Positions 34,017 through 43,381 of a stretch of 58,531 nt of DNA are shown here, piece after piece. Where the stretch lies: NCBI GenBank assembly GCA_031283105.1, contig JAITCL010000040.1:1-58531 (forward strand). Direction: 5' to 3'. Position numbers and translations under genes: made by a program. This stretch comes from Treponema sp. Lineage in GTDB: Bacteria > Spirochaetota > Spirochaetia > Treponematales > Breznakiellaceae. Within the stretch, counting starts at the first letter, position 1; each line of letters starts with the position of its first letter. The notes under the pieces were generated by a model. The model saw only the letters and a program-made list of their open reading frames with translations. It searched no databases and had not been told where the DNA came from.

Positions 34017-35100
34017 TCTCATTACCTCGGCTTTTGAAGATACGGTTGCCGCCGCCCTTGCGGATTGTCCGCCGGGGGCGGTACTCCTTGCCGCAGTTTC
34101 CGGCGGGGCTGATTCTACCGCTATGCTTGCCGCCCTTGCCGCTGTCAGGGGTCGGTCGGCTTTTAACCTTCGCTGTATCCACATTGAACATGGTATTCGC
34201 CCTCCGGCGGAAAGCCGGGGCGACGCTGAATTTGTCCGTTCCCTGTGCAAACAATTCCGTATACCCTGCCGCGTTGTCTCCATTGCGCCGGGGAAAATTG
34301 CGGCGGCTGCCAAAGACCGGGGCATCGGCATTGAAGCCGCGGCGCGGCTGTACCGCCACCGGGCATGGTTGCGCGAGGCGCGGCGGCTTGAGGCCAAAAC
34401 CGGCGAATCGGCGGCTTTGCCGGTACGGATTTTAACGGCCCACACGGCTGATGATATGCGGGAAACGGCGCTGATGCGGATTCTCCGGGGGGCGGGGCCG
34501 TCCGGCCTCGCCGCCATGCCTGTCAGCCGGGGCCCGCTGCTGCGGCCTTTAATCACGTTAAACCGCCGCGACGTGCTTGATTATCTGGCGGACAGGAATA
34601 TTACCTGGCGGGAGGACTCCACCAATGCGGACACCCAATTTCTGCGCAACCGGGTTCGGCGCTGCCTTATCCCCCAACTCAACGAACATTTTCCCCAATG
34701 GCGGACGGCGCTGACGGCGTTTGCCGAAACCCAATCCCTCACCGCTGAATTTATCCGTGATGAAGCAAGTAGCCGCATCCACTGGCAGTCTTCTATTCCT
34801 CATTCCTCATTCCTCATTCCTCATTGTCTCTACACCAACGCCGAAACTTTTTGCGCCCAGCCCGCCATTATCCGCGAGGAGGCCCTTTTTCAGGGAATAG
34901 ATCGGCTCTTGTCAAACAGCCATAAAACGGCGCTTTCCCGCGGGAAAAAGCGGGTAAATATCCGCCGGGTGAACATCCGCCGTTTTTCTGAGGGTAACAT
35001 TACGGCGGTTGACCTGGGATTGCTGGATTTACGGCGTAAAGGCGGATATGTTGTTCTTTCGGTGAAAAAAAACAAAGCCCGCAGAGGCGCCGGGCAATAG
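33994..35100 (+). CDS. tilS: tRNA(Ile)-lysidine synthase TilS
   Basis: TilS converts the wobble C of tRNA-Ile(CAT) to lysidine, using ATP. The PP-loop motif is AAVSGGADSTAM; further motifs are HIEHGIRP, AHTADDMRETALMRILRGAG and the substrate region LLRPLITLNRRDVLDYL...WREDSTNAD with RNRVR. The first eleven codons come from the palindromic repeat, so the true start is uncertain; no other in-frame ATG precedes the P-loop. A run of four attcctc heptamers (34795-34822) adds a SIPHSSFLIPH stretch near residue 270. The stop codon lies in the left end of element B. Confidence 0.9.
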   Translation: MCLHYKQTLITSAFEDTVAAALADCPPGAVLLAAVSGGADSTAMLAALAAVRGRSAFNLRCIHIEHGIRPPAESRGDAEFVRSLCKQFRIPCRVVSIAPGKIAAAAKDRGIGIEAAARLYRHRAWLREARRLEAKTGESAALPVRILTAHTADDMRETALMRILRGAGPSGLAAMPVSRGPLLRPLITLNRRDVLDYLADRNITWREDSTNADTQFLRNRVRRCLIPQLNEHFPQWRTALTAFAETQSLTAEFIRDEASSRIHWQSSIPHSSFLIPHCLYTNAETFCAQPAIIREEALFQGIDRLLSNSHKTALSRGKKRVNIRRVNIRRFSEGNITAVDLGLLDLRRKGGYVVLSVKKNKARRGAGQ

Positions 35101-35414
35101 TATTTACTCTTTTACCTGCACCAATAGTCCGTAAACCGGCACAGGAGACAGCGCTGGAGCTGCCAAAACAGATGGGGGAATCCAACTGCGCAGCCCCCGC
35201 ACGGCTTCTGTGCATTATTGATAACTAGGGGTAATTCCATTATGAGCTTGTTCTCTTGTTTTCTGCGCCGTGCGGCTGTTACTGTACACTTAGTTTTTGC
35301 ATTTGTTCCCTGGTCTACTCCGTCGGAGAATCCCATAATGTTTTGGCAACCCCGGCGCTGTCCCCTGTGCCGCCCTATTCCGACTATAACCGACGTATCA
35401 CGGTAAATGCTGTT
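35096..35414. repeat. MITE-like element, copy B (319 bp)
   Basis: The ends agtatttac and gtaaatgctgtt and the inner stem cggcacagg/cctgtgccg match element A1 (32509-32820), and the interior is closely similar along its length. It fills the tilS-ftsH gap. Its left end supplies the tilS stop codon. No gene is encoded between 35101 and 35479. Confidence 0.7.
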
Positions 35415-35479
35415 GATTATTGCGCCCGGCTCATATAATCTTAAAGGTAGAGTGATAGAAGCACAAAATGGGGGTATAG

Positions 35480-37360
35480 ATGTTCAATGACCAAAATAAC
35501 AAACAACCGGGGCCGCCGCCCCGCCCCCCCATGCAGGGAGGCCGGCCCAGCGGTCTGGCCCTGATTTTTTTTCTGGTCATGGCGGCGCTGTTTATCGCGT
35601 ATTTTTTCCGGGGGAATTCCACCCCGATACGGGAGATACGTTACTCCGATTTTTCCAATTACCTTGAACAAAACCAGATTGATTCAGTGACGATTAATGA
35701 TAATAACACCCTGGACATCGTTCTTAAAGGGCAGTCCGCGCAGGAGCCTGTCCGTCTGCGCACCCGCATTCCCTATCAGGATCCCGATCTCCTTTCTGTG
35801 TTACGGGAAAAAAATGTTAATATTTCCGGCGCGGCGGCCAGAATGAATTTTTGGCGGATGATAATCGATCTTTTGCCCTGGATTATAGGTTTTGCCTTCA
35901 TCATGTATATGTTCAGAAGTATGCCGGGAGGGGGAAACAGGGCCTTCCAGTTTGGCAAAAGCCGGGCAAAGCGTTACCACGAAGAGGGCAAGAAGGTGAG
36001 TTTTACCGATGTGGCGGGTCAGAAGGACGCCAAGTACGAGCTTGAAGAAGTGGTTGCTTTTTTAAAAAACCCCCAGAAATTTACCAAAATGGGGGCGCGG
36101 ATTCCCAAAGGGGTGCTGCTGGTGGGGCTGCCCGGTACGGGCAAAACCTTGATGGCGCGTTCGGTCGCCGGAGAGGCGGGCGTCGCTTTTTTCCACATGT
36201 CCGGTTCCGATTTTGTGGAGATGTTTGTCGGGGTGGGGGCAAGCCGCGTCCGCGATCTTTTTGAACAGGGCAGGCGCAGCGCTCCCTGCATTATTTTTAT
36301 TGATGAACTGGACGCGGTAGGCCGCACCCGCGGCGCGGGCTACGGCGGCGGTCATGATGAACGCGAGCAGACCTTAAATCAACTGTTAGTCGAAATGGAC
36401 GGATTTGATTCCAAAGACGGGGTGATAATTCTCGCCGCTACCAACCGTCCCGACGTGCTTGACCCGGCCCTGCTGCGTCCCGGCCGTTTTGACCGGCAGG
36501 TGGTGGTTGCCATGCCGGACATTAAAGAGCGTGAGGCGATATTACAGATTCATTCGGCAAAGATACCGATGAGCAAAGACATTGAACTTTCCCGCATCGC
36601 GCGGGCAACGCCGGGAATGAGCGGCGCCGATATTGCCAATCTGGTTAATGAAGCGGCGTTGTTTGCCGCCCGCAAAGACAAGCCGGAAGTCCAGATGCAC
36701 GATTTTGAGGAAGCGCGGGACAAAATACTTATGGGCGTCGCCCGCAAAACGCTGGTAGTGTCGGACAAGGAACGCCGCATGACGGCAATTCACGAGGCCG
36801 GTCATGCCCTGCTGCACTATTTCCTGAAAAACGCCGACCCCCTCCATAAAGTTACCATAGTCCCCCACGGGCGGGCGCTCGGCATGGCCCTGTCCCTCCC
36901 TGAGGAAGACACCTACAGCCGCACCAGAGGCTGGATCGAAGACCGCATTGCCATTTGTTACGGCGGCTGGCTTGCGGAAAAACTTTTTTATAATGAGACT
37001 ACCACCGGCACCAAACAGGATATTCAGCAGGCAACAGAAATGGCCCGCCACATGGTTTGCGAATGGGGCATGGCCGATGAAATGGGGCCGGTGGCTTATG
37101 GGCAGGAGGAAGAGCCTATTTTTCTGGGCAAGGAAATTGCCCGTCATCAGGATTATTCCGAGGAAACCGCCCGGCGCATTGACAATGCCGTTAAAAAAAT
37201 TCTTGACCGGGCGCGGAGCGAAGCGGAACGCATCATTCGCAAATACCGGAAAGGGCTTGAGGCGCTTGCCGACGCCCTGCTCAGCCGGGAAACCCTCATT
37301 GACGATGAGGTGCGGGAAATTTTACACCTGCCCTCGGCAACTGCCGGGGAATCGTTCTGA
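35480..37360 (+). CDS. ftsH: ATP-dependent zinc metalloprotease FtsH
   Basis: This membrane-bound AAA+ protease has two spans (about residues 25-45 and 125-145) around a small periplasmic domain. Walker A is GLPGTGKT near 215, Walker [12 protein letters not shown] near 270, the SRH contains [11 protein letters not shown], and the zinc site is HEAGHALLH near 437, with a later acidic ligand region (ATEMARHMV). It degrades misfolded membrane proteins and regulatory factors. At 626 residues it is complete. The N-terminus is Pro/Gln-rich ([15 protein letters not shown]). Confidence 0.97.
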   Translation: MFNDQNNKQPGPPPRPPMQGGRPSGLALIFFLVMAALFIAYFFRGNSTPIREIRYSDFSNYLEQNQIDSVTINDNNTLDIVLKGQSAQEPVRLRTRIPYQDPDLLSVLREKNVNISGAAARMNFWRMIIDLLPWIIGFAFIMYMFRSMPGGGNRAFQFGKSRAKRYHEEGKKVSFTDVAGQKDAKYELEEVVAFLKNPQKFTKMGARIPKGVLLVGLPGTGKTLMARSVAGEAGVAFFHMSGSDFVEMFVGVGASRVRDLFEQGRRSAPCIIFIDELDAVGRTRGAGYGGGHDEREQTLNQLLVEMDGFDSKDGVIILAATNRPDVLDPALLRPGRFDRQVVVAMPDIKEREAILQIHSAKIPMSKDIELSRIARATPGMSGADIANLVNEAALFAARKDKPEVQMHDFEEARDKILMGVARKTLVVSDKERRMTAIHEAGHALLHYFLKNADPLHKVTIVPHGRALGMALSLPEEDTYSRTRGWIEDRIAICYGGWLAEKLFYNETTTGTKQDIQQATEMARHMVCEWGMADEMGPVAYGQEEEPIFLGKEIARHQDYSEETARRIDNAVKKILDRARSEAERIIRKYRKGLEALADALLSRETLIDDEVREILHLPSATAGESF

Positions 37361-37374
37361 GTGGGGAGTAAGGA

Positions 37375-39156
37375 ATGAGGAATGAGGAATTAGGAATGAG
37401 AAAAAATCGTTTTTCAATTCTTTTCATCTTTCTTGGTTTGTTTATTACGGTTGGTTTAACGGCGCAGTCCGTCGAATTTGAAAACTGGCCCGATGAGCGG
37501 GGAGATCCCGCCATTGCGGAAAAATATCTCCAGTGGGCGCAAGACGCCATTGCCGCGGGGCGCTGGACACAGGCCCGCGCGGCGCTTGAACGGGCTGCTG
37601 ATTTTGCCGATGTCTCGTCGGATATTTCCTACCTTTTGGCGGTGGCCCGCTCTCAGGAAAACGAAGACCGAAGATTGGTGCTGCAATCCCTGGAACGGGC
37701 CATAGGAACAAAACACTGGAAATACTATACCGAAGCCCAGGCGCGGCTTTTACAGGCGGATCAATTTATCACCCTGCGCCGTTATTCTGCGGCGCTGGAT
37801 ACGCTGGCCGTGTATAAAACCATTGCCGGAGAAAACGCCGACCTGGCCCTGCTGCGCCTTGCCGCTCTGAAAGGTTTTGTCAATAGCGGGGCGAGATTGG
37901 GCCCCGGTTTGGTAAGCCTGCCTGTTCCGGTAGAATTCCGCCGCCGTATGCTTGAAACTCTGGATTACTATCCCCGCGATCCCCGCCCCCTGCGTATACT
38001 GCTTAACTATGCACGGGAACGTGATCTCGATAAAGACGACGCCACCCTTGTAGAAATTGCCCTGCGGCGGCTGCCTTTCCTCGTTGAAGCAGACCCGGAA
38101 TTGGCATGGATGGCGGCCCCCTTTATCAGGGATGATGCGCAGGCGCGGCGGCTGGTGGCGGCTTATCGCGCCGGTTCTTTGAAACCCCGCGCGGACAGCG
38201 CTTTCAGGCCCAACCCCGCTTCATTAATACCCGCGCTTAATCTGGGGCTTATTGATGACTTTAACGCGGCGGATGAATTGTTTACGGAAAACATTCTGGA
38301 AAAAGATATTATCGTTAATGTCGGTAATCTGTTACGCAGCGGGGAGGGGAGGGATTACTTCGTCCGCAAACTCCATTCGTTTACCGGCGCCATAACCGCA
38401 GATGAAGACGGCGACGGTTATGCGGAAAGCCGCGCAGTGTACCGGCAGGGGAATTTGCAGGAGTATTACTGCGATACCGATCAGAACGGCATTACCGATT
38501 TGTTTATTTCGTTTAACGCGGGTACGCCCCAGCGGGCGGAACTTACCGTTCTGCCCATGCAAGGAAACGGCAGAGCGGAGGCGTTCATTCTCTGGGAACG
38601 CTATCCCGCGGTACAAAGGGCGGTTCTGGGAAGTGAAAATTATCTGCCCGCGCCGGGAGGATTTCAATTTGCTCCCATTAATTTTATGGAACTGGGCGCT
38701 TCAGACAATTATGCCGGCCTTGTGTTCCCCTTCCGCAATCCCCGCAGCCCGGACATAAGCCGGCATATGCTTGCCTCATTTGCCGCTTCCATCCAGCGTC
38801 CCAGCGCCGAATTTCAAGACGGCGTGGAACAGGTATTTCTGGATCGGGGTATACCCCTCCGCGCTGAAGTTACGCTGCATGGCACGTTGATTTCGGTGAC
38901 CGAATTTGAAAACGGTTATCCTGTTATTCAGCGGCTGGATTTGGACATGGATGGGCGTATGGAAACTGTCCGCCGCTTCCGCCCTCCTCCTGCGGGGGGG
39001 AGATCTGCTTCCGGCGGTCAGAGCGCTTTGCAATCATCGGAAAGCAACTGGAATGAGGGCGGTGTTTTTTCAACCGCGGAACTGTATCAGGATGATGGTT
39101 CGGTTGTTTATTCATGGGATTTGGATGGCGACGGGAAGCGTGAATATGAAAAGTAA
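37375..39156 (+). CDS. Secreted protein with TPR-like helical repeats
   Basis: A signal peptide (KNRFSILFIFLGLFITVGLTAQ) precedes helical repeats in the first 200 residues (AEKYLQWAQDAIAAGRWTQA, RRYSAALDTLAVYK) and a beta-rich C-terminal half with EF-hand-like or repeat Asp motifs (ADEDGDGYAES, DTDQNGITDLF, DLDMDGRMETV, DLDGDGKREYE). The latter resemble calcium-binding dockerin/VCBS-type loops. The start is ATG 37375 (after ggggag) or 37396; the first seven codons come from gaggaat-type repeats. It overlaps the protease gene by 11 bases. The function is unknown; it probably acts in the periplasm. Confidence 0.7.
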   Translation: MRNEELGMRKNRFSILFIFLGLFITVGLTAQSVEFENWPDERGDPAIAEKYLQWAQDAIAAGRWTQARAALERAADFADVSSDISYLLAVARSQENEDRRLVLQSLERAIGTKHWKYYTEAQARLLQADQFITLRRYSAALDTLAVYKTIAGENADLALLRLAALKGFVNSGARLGPGLVSLPVPVEFRRRMLETLDYYPRDPRPLRILLNYARERDLDKDDATLVEIALRRLPFLVEADPELAWMAAPFIRDDAQARRLVAAYRAGSLKPRADSAFRPNPASLIPALNLGLIDDFNAADELFTENILEKDIIVNVGNLLRSGEGRDYFVRKLHSFTGAITADEDGDGYAESRAVYRQGNLQEYYCDTDQNGITDLFISFNAGTPQRAELTVLPMQGNGRAEAFILWERYPAVQRAVLGSENYLPAPGGFQFAPINFMELGASDNYAGLVFPFRNPRSPDISRHMLASFAASIQRPSAEFQDGVEQVFLDRGIPLRAEVTLHGTLISVTEFENGYPVIQRLDLDMDGRMETVRRFRPPPAGGRSASGGQSALQSSESNWNEGGVFSTAELYQDDGSVVYSWDLDGDGKREYEK

Positions 39157-40978
39157 AACCGGTTTACCGTTTTTTTTCCCCCTGCTTGTGTTATGTGCAA
39201 TATCCTGCGTGACAACAACAAAGCAGCAGGAGGAGCGGCTTGCCCCCCGCCGTTCAACCGCAGAGATACGGTTTGACGACATCAAAGAACAGGTTACGCG
39301 CAATCCGGTAAAGGCAATAGACCTTATCGGTACTTACCGTGAAGCCTACCGGATTACCGGTGAGGAGGGCAAGACCGAAGACCTTGTCGCGCTGGAAAAA
39401 GAGGCAATAGAGAATCTGCGGAATTTTCTTGAGCAGGCAATAGCCGAGGAACGCTGGGACGACGCCGCTTCCTACAGCCGCTCTCTGGCAAATCTGGACT
39501 CACTGCCCCAGGCCGCCGCACGGGAACCGGATTTTATTCTTGCCGGGGCAAAGAAGAAATTACAGGATGGCGACAACCTGGGCGCTTTTCTGGCTGCGGT
39601 GCAGGCCAATGAATTGCGTCCCCTTTCGGCGGAAAACGCCATGCTTTTTCTTGACCGGGCGGTGTCGGTAAAACAGCGGCGGGCGGCTGCCTGTTTTTTT
39701 GCCATTGTAGAGCGGGCGGGCGGCGCGGGAAAAGTGTCCGCTAACATTCGTGAATATATCCAGGGTTCTGACAGTGTTCCCTTGATGATCAAAGGCGTTG
39801 CCACGGTGTTGATAGACCGCGGCATAAAAATTGAGCGGGGCAGGGGTTATGCGGACAAGATTCTCGGTTCCGCCTTTTTTATCGATTCATCCGGCCTGAT
39901 GATTACCAATTACCATGTGATTGAAAGTGAAGTAGACCCCAAGTATAGAGGGTATTCCCGGATGTACATACGGATGGGCGACAATACCAGCGCCCGTATT
40001 CCCGCGCGGGTCGTTGGCTGGGACAAAGCGCTGGACCTTGCGTTAATTAAAACGGAGTATACCAGTGAATTTGTATTTTCCATAGTAGACCGGGTGATAC
40101 CCCAGGTGGGCGATACGGTTCTTGCAATCGGTTCGCCGGGCGGGCTGGAAAAAACCGTTACTTCAGGCATTGTTTCGGCGCTGAGCCGCCGCTTCCTGCA
40201 AATTGGGGATGTTATTCAGATAGACGCTGCGGTGAACCCCGGCAATTCCGGCGGCCCGGTAGTGGATACGTCGGGACGTTTGGTGGGCATTGTGTTTGCC
40301 GGCATTGAGCAGTATCAGGGACTGAATTTCGCCGTCCCCGCGGAACGGCTTGCCGCGGCCCTTCCCGCCATGATGCAGGGCGGCAAAGCGGAGCGTCCCT
40401 GGCTGGGCATGGCCCTCAGTGAAACTTCCCGTGGCGCTGAAATCATCTATGTTGCTCCTAACACCCCCGCGTCTTACCATCGTGTGCCTGAAGGCGGCTT
40501 TATCAAAACCGTTAACGGCCGCCAGATACAGGCCCCCCAAAGCCTGCTTATTCCCGCCCTGCAGGACACGATTTTTCAATCACGCCCCGGCGAGTTGGTG
40601 GCTCTGGAAACCCAGGACCCGGACGGCGGACTCAAGCGCCGTCTGGTGATGACCGTTCCCCGTCCCGAACTTCCCCTCGGCGACGCGGCAAAACTCGACA
40701 GCCGCGAACGGCTTGCCGCCCCCCTCTTTGGCATGATACTTTCCCCCGGTCAGGGAAAATCCTGGTATTCCACTTATCAGGTAAAAAAAATCGTCCGCGG
40801 TTCTATCGCCGACGAGGCAAGCATTTCCGACCATGACCTTGTTTACATACGGGGTTTCCGTATTTTTGAAAAAGAAGGCTATGCCCTCATGGAAATAGAT
40901 ATTAAAAAACGCAGCATGGGCTATTTGGAAACCCCCATGCAGCTCCCCGCCCGCCTTGATTCATCGGATACGCTGTAG
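39146..40978 (+). CDS. DegP-like trypsin-family serine protease, predicted lipoprotein
   Basis: The frame opens at 38906, but ATG 39146 starts a lipoprotein signal (LLVLCAISC). About 200 helical residues come first, then an S1C protease domain with the triad His near 256 (ITNYHVIE), Asp near 296 (ALDLALIK) and Ser near 367 (NPGNSGGPVV). Two PDZ-like regions follow (WLGMALSETSRGAEIIYV and the C-terminal GMILSPGQGKSW). HtrA-type proteases handle damaged envelope proteins. The long N-terminal helical part is unusual for HtrA and may be a docking domain for the TPR-like partner encoded just upstream. Confidence 0.88.
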   Translation: MKSKTGLPFFFPLLVLCAISCVTTTKQQEERLAPRRSTAEIRFDDIKEQVTRNPVKAIDLIGTYREAYRITGEEGKTEDLVALEKEAIENLRNFLEQAIAEERWDDAASYSRSLANLDSLPQAAAREPDFILAGAKKKLQDGDNLGAFLAAVQANELRPLSAENAMLFLDRAVSVKQRRAAACFFAIVERAGGAGKVSANIREYIQGSDSVPLMIKGVATVLIDRGIKIERGRGYADKILGSAFFIDSSGLMITNYHVIESEVDPKYRGYSRMYIRMGDNTSARIPARVVGWDKALDLALIKTEYTSEFVFSIVDRVIPQVGDTVLAIGSPGGLEKTVTSGIVSALSRRFLQIGDVIQIDAAVNPGNSGGPVVDTSGRLVGIVFAGIEQYQGLNFAVPAERLAAALPAMMQGGKAERPWLGMALSETSRGAEIIYVAPNTPASYHRVPEGGFIKTVNGRQIQAPQSLLIPALQDTIFQSRPGELVALETQDPDGGLKRRLVMTVPRPELPLGDAAKLDSRERLAAPLFGMILSPGQGKSWYSTYQVKKIVRGSIADEASISDHDLVYIRGFRIFEKEGYALMEIDIKKRSMGYLETPMQLPARLDSSDTL

Positions 40979-41025
40979 GGAATAATAAGACACTGATTCC
41001 GCATATTTACTTTTGATCGTACAAA

Positions 41026-41265
41026 CCAGCCGGATGGGGTGCTACGGAACACCCGGTCACTGAGCTTGTCGAAGTGACCGAGATGTATGCCTAAAAAATT
41101 TACTTGGGGGGCAATTCTAACAAGCACCGCACAAGCCATTTCCTGCGGAAACGGCTTGTGCGGCTGCCTATAAGGTTTTCCCACAAGCCCCCAAATTACT
41201 TTATTGGGCATACATCTTACCAGTACCTACAGTCTCACCACAGGGGGGTCGCCCCATCCGGCTGG
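41026..41265. repeat. Nested hairpin element D
   Basis: Outer arms ccagccggatgggg (41026-41039) and ccccatccggctgg (41252-41265) are perfect. Middle arms of about 30 bases start agatgtatgcc (41091) and end ggcatacatct (41217). The inner stem is ccgcacaagcc/ggcttgtgcgg. A widespread REP-like sequence (cactgagcttgtcgaagtg) lies between outer and middle arms. No gene is present between 40979 and 41757. Confidence 0.65.
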
Positions 41266-41280
41266 CATCGGCATAGGTAG

Positions 41281-41688
41281 CAGCATTTACCGTGTTATAT
41301 CGGTTATAGGGTGAAATAGGGCGGCACAGGGGAGCGGCGCGGGGTTGCCCCCTATGATGGTACAAGCCGGTCAGCAGGGCTGCCGCGGAGTAGCGGAAAC
41401 ATTTGGAATTCCCCGCCGGAGGAGACCAGCGGGTAACGGTAACGAGGGTAGGGACAATAAAAGCCCAGCACCTGCATACCATAATTTTTCGTACTATCAC
41501 GATTCGCATGGTTAATGGAGGTGCTGGGAGGCTCCGTAGGCGGGTTCTACAAGCGTTTCCGCTGCCCCGTAGCGGCCCTGCTGGCTGAGTTTATACCCGT
41601 TGAGTTCCCCCATCTGTTTTGGCCGCCCCGGCGCTGTTCCCTGTGCCGATTTACGTACTATGTGCGTATATTACAAAAGTAAATGCTG
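41281..41688. repeat. MITE-like element, copy C (408 bp)
   Basis: The ends cagcatttac and gtaaatgctg and the inner cggcacaggg/ccctgtgccg arms belong to the same family as A1 and B. The interior, however, is the nested-hairpin module found at 32822-33103, not that of A1/B. It is thus a chimera of the two element types. Confidence 0.65.
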
Positions 41689-41712
41689 CCACCTGTAAAA
41701 CGCCGCGCTCCA

Positions 41713-41741
41713 TTGACAGTTTCCGCCGTTTTTGGCATAGT
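41713..41741 (+). promoter_or_regulatory. Displaced host tRNA promoter at the left element boundary
   Basis: TTGACA (41713-41718), a 17-base spacer and CATAGT (41736-41741) lie 17 bases before the tRNA 5' fragment. Before integration this would have driven the tRNA(CAT) gene. Now it points into the element toward the integrase. Confidence 0.55.
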
Positions 41742-41757
41742 AGGCTCAATGTAAATA

Positions 41758-41778
41758 GCGGGCCTTTAGCTCAGTTGG
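41758..41778 (+). other. attL: 21-bp tRNA 5' fragment
   Basis: The 21 bases from gcgggccttt to ctcagttgg are identical to 52321-52341, the start of the intact tRNA. Here they are followed by unrelated sequence, so this is the left attachment site and not a tRNA gene. Confidence 0.85.
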
Positions 41779-41861
41779 CGTAAAGTGGCGTTTATCCGTA
41801 AATCCTTATAGCACAAGGAGTTATGGAAAGTGAAAAATTAACAAACCCTCAAAAAATAAGC

Positions 41862-41900
41862 GTGATGACACCCTTGATGACAACTCTTTGGAGGTGTCAT
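41862..41900. promoter_or_regulatory. Candidate arm-type recombinase sites near attL
   Basis: TGATGACAC (41863-41871), TGATGACAA (41875-41883) and the inverse AGGTGTCAT (41892-41900) lie just before the integrase start. The same word recurs beside attR at 52182-52190, followed by GGTGATACC. Repeated short words near both att sites are typical of integrase or excisionase binding sites. Confidence 0.4.
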
Positions 41901-41901
41901 T

Positions 41902-43080
41902 ATGCGTAGGCCGACGCTCTACAAACAGCGCGGGACGTGGTACGCCCGGTTCTGGAATGAAACGGAAAAGAAATATCATTCAAAAGCCCTCGGCGTTCCG
42001 GTAGAGGGCAAAAAAGAGCGCCGGCGGGAAGCCGAAGAAGCCGCCCGGAAGATGGCGGCGGATATGGCGGCGGGCGCGGCGCCATTACAGGCCGTGAACG
42101 CGCCGGCCTCCGCGCCGCTCATTGAGTACGCCCTTGCCTTCTGGCGGCCGGACAGCGAGTACGTCCGGGAAAAAGCGTTACTTGAAAAAGAACCGTTATC
42201 CGCCCATTACCTTTTGTCGAACCGCCGCATGGTGGAAACCAAAATGAAACCATTCCCCGGATTTGCGGGCATGACGCTTAACGGCCTGGCCAAGCCGGTA
42301 ATCCGGCAGTGGAAGCTCTGGATGGCGGAGAAAGGGCATTCTGGGCGCACAATCAACGGCGCTATGCTGGCTTTGAGGGTTCCGGTCAAGCGGGCGTATT
42401 TTGACGACTTAATCACCGCAGACCCCTTCGCCGGGGTTCCCAGGGCGGCGCACAAGGAAAGGGCAAGGGGCATACTCACGCCCGCGGAAATCAAAAAGCT
42501 GGTGGAAACGCCCGCGCCCGACCCCCGCTCGCGGCTGGCGGTGTTTTTGCCGCTCTACTGCTCAATGCGCATGGGCGAAGTCCGGGGCCTGCAATGGGGC
42601 GACATATCCGACGGCATAATCCACATACGGCATAACTGGCAGGAAGGCGAAGGCTTGAAAAAATGCAAATGCGGTTCGGAGGGGTATGTGCCGATGCCCC
42701 GCGTGGTCGCCGGCCTCGTGAACCAGGTACACGCTATCGCGCCACTTACCGCCCCGGGGGATTTTGTCATGTCTATAAGGCCGTACCACCCGATATGCCG
42801 GGAAGCGTTAAGCGAAGCCCTGCGCTCAGAATTGTCTTTAATCGGCATTGGCGAGGAACAGCGCAAAAAGCGGAATATTGTCTACCACAGCCTGCGCCAT
42901 TCGTTTGTCACGGCTTGCAGAATCGCGGGGCTTTCAGATTTTGAGACGATGACGCTGTCGAGGCATAAGGACGTGAAAATGTTACAACGCTATTCTCACG
43001 GCAAGGAAGCCCTGGACATAAGGCGGATTGGTGAAAAACTGGAAATGTCGCTGTGTGATAAAACCCCTATTGCGGAATAA
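41902..43080 (+). CDS. int: Tyrosine recombinase/integrase of the element
   Basis: The 392-residue protein has an N-terminal arm-binding start (LYKQRGTWYARFWNETEKKYHSK-like), a SAM-like core-binding domain and a catalytic domain with Arg in SMRMGEVRGLQW, the HSLRHSFVT box and the final LSRHKDVKMLQRYSHG with the nucleophilic Tyr. It would catalyse integration into the tRNA gene. The ATG follows a ggaggtgtcatt ribosome site and is 124 bases from attL. The displaced tRNA promoter at 41713 could transcribe it. Confidence 0.93.
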   Translation: MRRPTLYKQRGTWYARFWNETEKKYHSKALGVPVEGKKERRREAEEAARKMAADMAAGAAPLQAVNAPASAPLIEYALAFWRPDSEYVREKALLEKEPLSAHYLLSNRRMVETKMKPFPGFAGMTLNGLAKPVIRQWKLWMAEKGHSGRTINGAMLALRVPVKRAYFDDLITADPFAGVPRAAHKERARGILTPAEIKKLVETPAPDPRSRLAVFLPLYCSMRMGEVRGLQWGDISDGIIHIRHNWQEGEGLKKCKCGSEGYVPMPRVVAGLVNQVHAIAPLTAPGDFVMSIRPYHPICREALSEALRSELSLIGIGEEQRKKRNIVYHSLRHSFVTACRIAGLSDFETMTLSRHKDVKMLQRYSHGKEALDIRRIGEKLEMSLCDKTPIAE

Positions 43081-43110
43081 CATAAACGGCGGATAATGGA
43101 GTATAATACA

Positions 43111-43308
43111 ATGACAAATTTTGAGAAATGGAAGAATGAATTGACCGCTGAACGGGTGCACGAGGTTTTTAAGGGTAAGAACTGCGCACTTGGCGGAAAA
43201 CACGTTGTCTGTCCGGCGGTAGCATTTTGCGCTTGTGAGCCAACCTGTGAAGAGGGTTTTATGTCATGGGCAACGGCAGATAACGAAGAATGTGAAAATA
43301 TACAATAA
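43111..43308 (+). CDS. Small Cys-rich phage-type protein
   Basis: The frame opens at 43096 (MEYNT), but ATG 43111 gives the start MTNFEKWKNEL, a form common among short Firmicutes and spirochaete phage proteins with several Cys (CALGG, CPAVAFCACEPTCEEGF). Four or more Cys could bind zinc. It lies just after the integrase. The function is unknown. Confidence 0.55.
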   Translation: MTNFEKWKNELTAERVHEVFKGKNCALGGKHVVCPAVAFCACEPTCEEGFMSWATADNEECENIQ

Positions 43309-43346
43309 TTATTTTTGAAAAATCATTGCTTCCCGAAAATATCTGA

Positions 43347-43375
43347 TTGACAATTTCTATTGCCTATGGTATTTT
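43347..43375 (+). promoter_or_regulatory. Sigma-70-type promoter before a short terminated RNA
   Basis: A perfect TTGACA (43347-43352), a 17-base spacer and TATTTT (43370-43375). The next structure downstream is a terminator at 43412-43439, not a gene start. Confidence 0.55.
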
Positions 43376-43381
43376 AATTAT

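Noticed and set aside
32705-41509. Two minus-strand frames (32705-32992, 41201-41509) sharing a peptide that begins MRIVIVR
   Set aside because: The shared peptide is only the translation of the repeated hairpin module; it has no ribosome site and the flanks differ.
41758-41830. Second tRNA gene
   Set aside because: Only the first 21 bases match the tRNA; the anticodon and T arms are missing, so it is attL.
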